Shown: one piece after another, positions 60,601 through 64,000 of the stretch | Layout of the letters: each line of letters starts with the position of its first letter | Numbering within the stretch: position 1 is the stretch's first letter | Source: Fragum whitleyi | Lineage: Eukaryota > Mollusca > Bivalvia > Cardiida > Cardiidae | Direction of reading: 5' to 3' | Length of the DNA stretch: 64,000 nt | NCBI GenBank assembly: GCA_948146395.1 | Contig: OX411557.1 | Span: 34,512,077 to 34,576,076 of the forward strand | Translations under genes and position numbers: made by a program | Notes under the pieces: model-generated | What the model was told of the DNA's origin: nothing | Database searches by the model: none | Seen by the model: the letters and a program-made list of their open reading frames with translations, nothing else

Positions 60601-63600
60601 ACGTTACCAAATAATACTATGCTTCATGGATGTTACATCAAAAGAATCACCATAGCGGTCTAACTTATGTTTAATAGAGTTATCCAAGCTAGCATGAAAG
60701 GTATACTCGTGTTTTCAACAACATATCTTGATACCAATTCTCGAGCTTTAGTCGACCTGGTATTAAATGTGGCATCTCTTGATGAATTTTAGGTAATCAC
60801 CGTATAATCTCATTGTAATTCGTGTTTATTTGAACACCCAGTATGTTACACTGATGACAAAAACAGTTTCAAGAGTATTTTTTAAGCGATATACGATGCA
60901 AAGTGCATTTTACTGTTTACGATAGTAACGAAGTTCACTAACACGTAGTTCACTAAAACTGATTTATTGTAGTTTAATTATGAGTGCTTTAGATACTTTA
61001 CAAACTTTACAAACAAATATTGAAAGGTACAAAAGTTAGAATGAAATTCATTTACTTCTTAAAGCAGATCTGTATGGTAACGTAGTTCACTTCTATTTCT
61101 TAAAAAATGAAAGTCTAATTTAGAGAGTGGGAGGCGATTTTTTTTTAAGAAATTCGGGCAACCATATAGATTGTTAAACTAAATTTGTATCATATGTGAA
61201 GCTTTTTAACATATTATTACATCCCTACGGTTGTTTGAAACCATTTCTATGTTAACATGAAAGCGGTAACGTAATTCACTGTACTTTTTGTGACATTGAT
61301 TAAAAAGCTGTTAAAAAAATAACTAAGATACATAGGCATCTTGATTGAGTTGCAGCTTAAAATATAACATTTTAAGGGAAATTTGATTAATTTGTCAAAA
61401 CGAAAAAAATAAATGAAACCCCATCGAGGACCAGGTAAAACTTACTACCCTAAAACTGGACACGCGATTTTAAACATTTTACACTATTATAAAATCCACT
61501 TATTTCATGATTTAGAGGAATACATACTTAAAATTATTTTTATCAGACAGACATTGACCTCTCCTTGGCATAGGAACAAAAGTTGGTGTTAAATCTTGTA
61601 AAACATTCGATAAAATAGCTTTGGACATCGATTTTCCGTAATTGTGCGTTTTTCTGGTTTTTTAGTGAGTTACAAGGTTTTGGTCGCCTGACGACGATAT
61701 GTACCGTTATTGACTGGACATGGCTCTGTATTGCATGTCTGACTTTGGGAATCACTACCAACACAGTCAGCGCCTCCATTCGCAGGTTCAGGGTTCGAGC
61801 AGGTCCTTGAACGATACTGGATCCCGGTACCGCAGCTCTTTGAACAGGATCCGTAGCTTGACCACGTGGACCAGCCACCATCAACTGAAGGGAAATAAGA
61901 CTTTTGTTGTATCCAATTAATTCATGTTGAAATATATGATATAGATATTTTTCTTTAATTCTCATGATAAACTTTTAACTGTTTCTATCATATTTGCAAA
62001 TAATGCAATAGATTTAAGATAAAAGTTTTCTGTATAAGAATTTTACTGTGGAAAATTCACCTTCTGTTCTGTATTAGTTCGTTTAGTTCCGTTACTTTGA
62101 ACATATAAATGCGAAACTAGATAATACACGAGATAATACACAATTTAGTCACAGGGCCATATAATGTATTTTTGACCGAAGTTTGAAGCTTTTTCTCCAG
62201 AACCTTTTTTTGTTATTTAACTCGTTGAAATTTGCTCTACGTCTTTTTTTCATCTCCACATACCTGAACACGGGTTGGTGTTACATTCGACTTCTTCTTT
62301 TGTGTTTCCGACACAATCTTTCCCATTGAGTTTCGGTGCCGGGTTAGTACAGGATCGTGTTCGTGTTTTAGTTCCAGAACCACATGACTTTGAACATGGT
62401 GTGAAGTCTGACCAGTCAGACCAGTTTCCATCAACTGTGAAAGAAATAAAAATCAAATATTTATATTTCTTATTTCAGATGATCGTAAATTGGCAAACTG
62501 TTTGTAAAAATTTGGACAAAAAATGCATGATAAAAGTCTTGAGAGTCTTCTATTGATTTGAAATTTGTTTTTGTTCGATATCATGTGACTCTGCCCTACT
62601 TTGAGGATCAAAACATTCAAAAAACGTTTTAGATATGATACCCGCTTTCATGTGAACATTAGAGGGAAGCGGGCCATCATTTCAAAACATTTGTAAGTGT
62701 TTTTGTATTCTAAACGCAGACTGGAAACGAAGGCCTTACTCGGGCATCTCTGGTTGTTACAAGATTTCTCTTGTTCTGATTTCCCATTACACTCTCGGCC
62801 CCCGTACATTGGTGTAGGATTCGTACAAGTTCGAGTCCGAACCTGTTTGCCGCCTCCACAAGACTGGCTACATTCTCCGTACTCTGACCACTCCGTCCAT
62901 GCACCGTGAACTGTAATGGAGTATGTAGGTTACATATATTTCTGCAACTTTAAATTTTGAATGAGCCTCACGAATCACAGTTTCTGAAATCAGAGCATGA
63001 AATATGGACAATAACATGTAGCAAGTCACTTACAATTTACTAGTACTCAATTTTAATTGAGGCCTAGAGTATGTATGAACAATGGAGTCACTTACTATTG
63101 TTCAAATTTCAGAATTCAAAATATCTGTATTTATGGAAGCATTTAGTTGTATTGTTTACAAACTTCATAATAAAATGACAGATCACAACTGTCTAATAAA
63201 AATCGATTGACCAAGAGACCCCAGTTTATAATGGGATAACATTAATATCCGCCCTTTCCTTTCAAACGTTAGCACGGCAGCATTGATAGGCGACTTGTTA
63301 ACAGATGTAATGATGCTCATCATCGACTTGCTTCTTGTTTCATGTCCATGACTATATGATTTATTTTAGTTGCGTCCATCAATATTCGTGTGTTTTGATT
63401 GGCTGAATAGTTGGTTATATTCTTCAATGATATCAATTTTGAGTACGCAGCTATTTTGTAAGCTGTCACACATAATAGTCCCATTGCAAATCTGTTTCTT
63501 ATTCAATTAATCCGAAAATTATAAGATATGAAGGAAGAATGTTTTATATCATTGAGGTATGAAATCAAAAACCTTATCACACTCACGTATTAATCCACTT

Positions 63601-63988
63601 TGCGTATTCATACAGTGTGGTTATGTTTTTAGTTTCTTATCTCAATGAAATAAATAAATACTCTCTTCATATCTTAAATACTTTTGCTACAAACGATACT
63701 CCGCTTTCTGATGCAGGTCAGGGGATGAGGTCGGGGGTCCGCTAATTTAAATTAAGAAAATTATATTTTCATTTATTCATTTTTAAACAATTCATTTTTT
63801 CTCAATTATCAACCTACCAGGACACGGTTGTGTGTTACAGCTTTGTTCTTCCTCATCTACCCCGACACAGTCAGCGCCATTGTGGGCGGGGCGAGGGTTG
63901 TTACATTTCCGCCTCCTTATCTGTATTCCTCCGCCACAAGACTCGGAACATCTATTGTAGTCTGACCACTCACTCCAGTTACCATCAA
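48239..63988 (-). CDS. Thrombospondin type-1 repeat protein, 3' part of gene (9 exons; 5' end outside window)
   Basis: The window holds nine minus-strand exons whose phases all agree. The first five each code one complete thrombospondin type-1 repeat (TSR) of 57-60 residues with the WSxWS core, the CSxSCG motif and six cysteines. These are disulphide-stabilised extracellular modules that bind glycosaminoglycans, matrix or receptors. Four further exons code about 240 residues with a cysteine-containing, probably beta-rich C-terminal region that I do not recognise. They end at TAA 48239-48241. No transmembrane segment is seen at the C-terminus, so a secreted product is likely. The leftmost TSR exon starts in phase 1, so more exons, including the signal peptide, lie beyond 64000. 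TSR exons are separated from the C-terminal part by no other recognised domain. The 8.7 kb intron at 52953-61704 is filled by nested transposons. Confidence 0.85.
48636..48840 (+). mobile_element. Degenerate pearl-like element, ATACGCCCGTC family
   Basis: GAACAAGGTGGCGAATTGTCAC and GATATGCCGG resemble the 5' end of the 8789-9981 element. Ends in GGACGCAAGACGCCCGGACGCC without the 3' hairpin. Begins 33 bp from a TSR-gene splice acceptor. Confidence 0.5.
49120..49259. repeat. MITE H, copy 3
   Basis: CAGGGCTGCGTTC/GTGACAAAACG and CGTTTTGTCATCCTGAACGC ends; inner arms TATACC and GGTATA around GCAAGTGCACCTGC. Confidence 0.6.
49695..49851 (-). CDS. C-terminal exon C of TSR gene (157 bp)
   Basis: Codes VDFEKIDEDPCFGCLEAPYC, GRRMLKIDLELSSAGRGGWL and FNVGDSQSNDGY. 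Phase 0 to 1, acceptor GATGCAG, donor ATA|GTATGT. Alternating hydrophobic residues suggest beta strands. A Harbinger-type element starts about 55 bp upstream of the acceptor. Confidence 0.75.
49907..51275 (-). mobile_element. PIF/Harbinger-type element, degenerate, in TSR-gene intron
   Basis: Inverted ends TGGGGCAGTTACACGTG and, from the right, TGGGGCAGTTACACATAC, flanked by TAA and TAC (one mismatch from a TWA-type 3 bp duplication). The first 300 and last 390 bp carry many ACCGATC/GATCGGT motifs. On the minus strand at about 50560-50680 a frame reads RRWWTNLWLTPERILQFGQY followed by STILTELREGDTSAFQNV, resembling the N-terminal segment of Harbinger transposases. The catalytic part is absent. 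Confidence 0.6.
51378..51478 (-). CDS. C-terminal exon B of TSR gene (101 bp)
   Basis: Codes KVKKKTIGKLNGVRVGKFGK then LKNQACSQPVLVT. Phase 1 to 0, acceptor CAACAG, donor ACT|GTGAGT. It was found because the flanking exons need a 1-to-0 phase connector, and this is the only well-formed one seen between them. It is rich in lysine. Confidence 0.65.
51740..51872. repeat. MITE H, copy 4
   Basis: GCGTACAGGATGACAAAACG and CTGTTTTGTGATCCTGAACG ends pair imperfectly. Same family as 26362-26504. Confidence 0.55.
51985..52095. repeat. Partial copy of the foldback MITE at 63522
   Basis: ATAAGATATGAAG, GTGTGATTAGGTTTTTAG and TTTCATACCTCTATGAAAT match one arm and the centre of 63522-63676. It sits between two C-terminal exons of the TSR gene. 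Confidence 0.45.
52117..52215 (-). CDS. C-terminal exon A of TSR gene (99 bp)
   Basis: Phase 1 to 1. Codes DTLSPPYKKPQECHIKDPCC then VQGELKVILGSKSC. Acceptor CCTGTAG, donor T|GTAAGT. It links TSR 5 to the C-terminal region. Three closely spaced cysteines suggest a disulphide-rich linker. Confidence 0.75.
52773..52952 (-). CDS. TSR exon 5 (180 bp)
   Basis: Codes DGNWSPWSSYGPCSKSCDGG to CNVNPCPSVN with six cysteines. Acceptor TATCCAG, donor ACG|GTAGGT, phase 1 to 1. This is the last TSR before the unrecognised C-terminal region. Confidence 0.92.
53073..55947 (+). pseudogene. LINE endonuclease (partial) and reverse transcriptase, frameshifted
   Basis: 53105-53892 covers the end of the endonuclease and the linker. 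A 20 bp tandem duplication (53873-53892 and 53893-53912) shifts the frame and creates a stop. 53893-54291 continues the linker and start of reverse transcriptase (KRGVISTLFKGG, YRAITLCS). Between 54291 and about 54430 the sequence reads in another frame, with motif A YLDVKQAFDHVNH. 54376-55947 then carries RQGQILSATMYLLYIND and the catalytic ADDMML motif. Both small shifts sit at runs of seven A. With these breaks the copy cannot make one protein. Confidence 0.75.
56221..56271 (+). repeat. (CA)n/(CACG)n microsatellite
   Basis: Alternating CACACA and ACGC units inside the LINE 3' UTR. They produce a false minus-strand frame rich in Cys and Val at 56054-56266. Confidence 0.85.
56381..57294. mobile_element. 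TA-flanked DNA element, 914 bp, copy 2
   Basis: Near-identical to 36569-37481, with the same TAGTCCGTTTGA ends and TA duplication. Inserted in the LINE 3' UTR, so it moved after the LINE did. Confidence 0.75.
57433..58193 (-). pseudogene. 5'-truncated LINE fragment with C-terminal zinc-knuckle-like frame
   Basis: Flanked by the 11 bp duplication GCACGCACTCA (57422-57432 and 58194-58204). The minus-strand frame (58193 to stop at 57889) reads VFHARLRSNCSGLNEHLYLR and SPLCNCGSVESTHHYFFECP, the C-terminal cysteine/histidine region found after reverse transcriptase in CR1-like LINEs. Its 3' UTR ends GAATAAAATATGTTTAAAC. Different family from the LINE it interrupts. Confidence 0.75.
57709..57736 (+). 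repeat. Poly(A) run of 28
   Basis: Uninterrupted A run on the plus strand, poly(T) relative to the LINE fragment that contains it. Assembly length may be unreliable. Confidence 0.9.
58600..58760 (-). mobile_element. tRNA-derived SINE with a different head
   Basis: Minus-strand head AAGCCGGATTAGCTCAGTTG and GGTAGAGCATCGGACTT is tRNA-like (A box intact). The body AGAAATACCAGGAAT, GGTGCTCCAGCCGCCGTG and tail CATTCAAACAAACAAACAA match the SINE at 28813-29102. A C run (58761-58777) adjoins the head. Confidence 0.65.
59252..61674. mobile_element. 2.4 kb element with iterated GTAACGTAGTTCACT motifs, TSR-gene intron
   Basis: Inverted ends TGTAGTTCACTAAAAAACC and, from the right, TGTAACTCACTAAAAAACC, both followed by ACGCACAATT. 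Motifs like GGTAACGTAGTTCAC recur inside at about 59829, 60584, 60605, 60926, 60943, 61080 and 61267. No transposase frame seen. Ends 29 nt from a TSR splice donor. Confidence 0.6.
61705..61884 (-). CDS. TSR exon 4 (180 bp)
   Basis: Codes DGGWSTWSSYGSCSKSCGTG to CNTEPCPVNN with six cysteines. Acceptor CCTTCAG, donor ACG|GTACAT, phase 1 to 1. The open frame visible across 61543-61965 in another phase is a shadow. A 2.4 kb terminal-inverted-repeat element ends about 29 nt beyond this donor. Confidence 0.9.
62264..62434 (-). CDS. TSR exon 3 (171 bp)
   Basis: Codes DGNWSDWSDFTPCSKSCGSG to CNTNPCSG with six cysteines. Acceptor TTTCACAG, donor CAG|GTATGT, phase 1 to 1. Confidence 0.92.
62588..62722. 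repeat. MITE H, copy 5 (diverged)
   Basis: CTGCCCTACTTTGAGGATCA and GTATTCTAAACGCAGACTGG ends, with inner arms ATACCCGCTTTC and GGAAGCGGG. Lies 16 nt from a TSR donor. Confidence 0.5.
62740..62910 (-). CDS. TSR exon 2 (171 bp)
   Basis: Codes HGAWTEWSEYGECSQSCGGG and onward to CNNQRCP with six cysteines. Acceptor ATTACAG, donor CGA|GTAAGG, phase 1 to 1. The second WxxW position keeps Trp, with Thr in place of the usual Ser. A palindromic MITE ends about 16 nt into the downstream intron. Confidence 0.9.
63522..63676. repeat. Foldback MITE near the right edge
   Basis: Arms TAAGATATGAAG and CTTCATATCTTA enclose mirror segments TCATTGAGGTATGAAATCAAA and the TTTAGTTTCTTATCTCAATG strand. A related partial copy lies at 51985-52095. 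Confidence 0.6.
63818..63988 (-). CDS. TSR exon 1 of 5 seen (171 bp)
   Basis: One thrombospondin type-1 repeat: DGNWSEWSDYNRCSESCGGG then six-cysteine completion to CNTQPCPG. Acceptor TTTTCAG, donor CTG|GTAGGT, phase 1 to 1. Confidence 0.92.
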
Positions 63989-64000
63989 CTGAAAACATAT

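Noticed and set aside
61543..61965. 140-codon minus-strand open frame
   Set aside because: It is a shadow of TSR exon 4. The true frame gives WSTWSSYG with six cysteines and proper splice sites.

Overview
The window is nuclear DNA from an animal with long introns, most likely a bivalve mollusc. The clues are two intron-rich genes with GT/AG splice sites, very dense short transposons, and many 'pearl'-type repeats (5' hairpin, 145-175 bp tandem core, GGAC-type microsatellite, 3' hairpin) of the kind described in bivalves. No rRNA, CRISPR, operon or other prokaryotic signature was seen. All gene models are by-eye splice predictions, supported by reading-frame and intron-phase agreement and by recalled protein families; no search was run.

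Region 1 (about 11.6-32.7 kb, minus strand) holds twelve coding exons of PCID2, the PCI-domain subunit of the TREX-2 mRNA export complex. Their phases join without conflict and sum to 358 codons. The first roughly 12 codons and last roughly 30 codons were not found; the 3' end probably lies before position 1. Almost every intron is filled with repeats. One exon has two decayed tandem copies next to it, and a SINE sits within 16 nt of one splice donor.

Region 2 (about 48.2-64 kb, minus strand) holds the 3' part of a secreted or adhesive multidomain gene: five thrombospondin type-1 repeats, each a single phase 1-1 exon, then four exons coding a cysteine-containing C-terminal region I do not recognise, ending in a stop codon with an AATAAA about 240 bp on. 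The gene continues past the right edge.

Region 3 (0-11.6 kb and 33-48 kb) has no recognised host exons. It carries pearl-like elements, foldback MITEs, DNA transposons with iterated terminal motifs, and a Penelope-like GIY-YIG fragment. The thrombospondin gene intron at 53-61.7 kb is a nest: a MITE split by a 5'-truncated non-LTR retrotransposon, which is itself interrupted by a TA-flanked DNA element and by a second truncated LINE.

The main pattern across the window is that the pearl-like families share one layout (AACAAGAG, a hairpin of variable sequence, a short subterminal inverted repeat, tandem core, GAC-rich microsatellite, 3' hairpin, TAAAA), while their 5' hairpin arms change together between copies.
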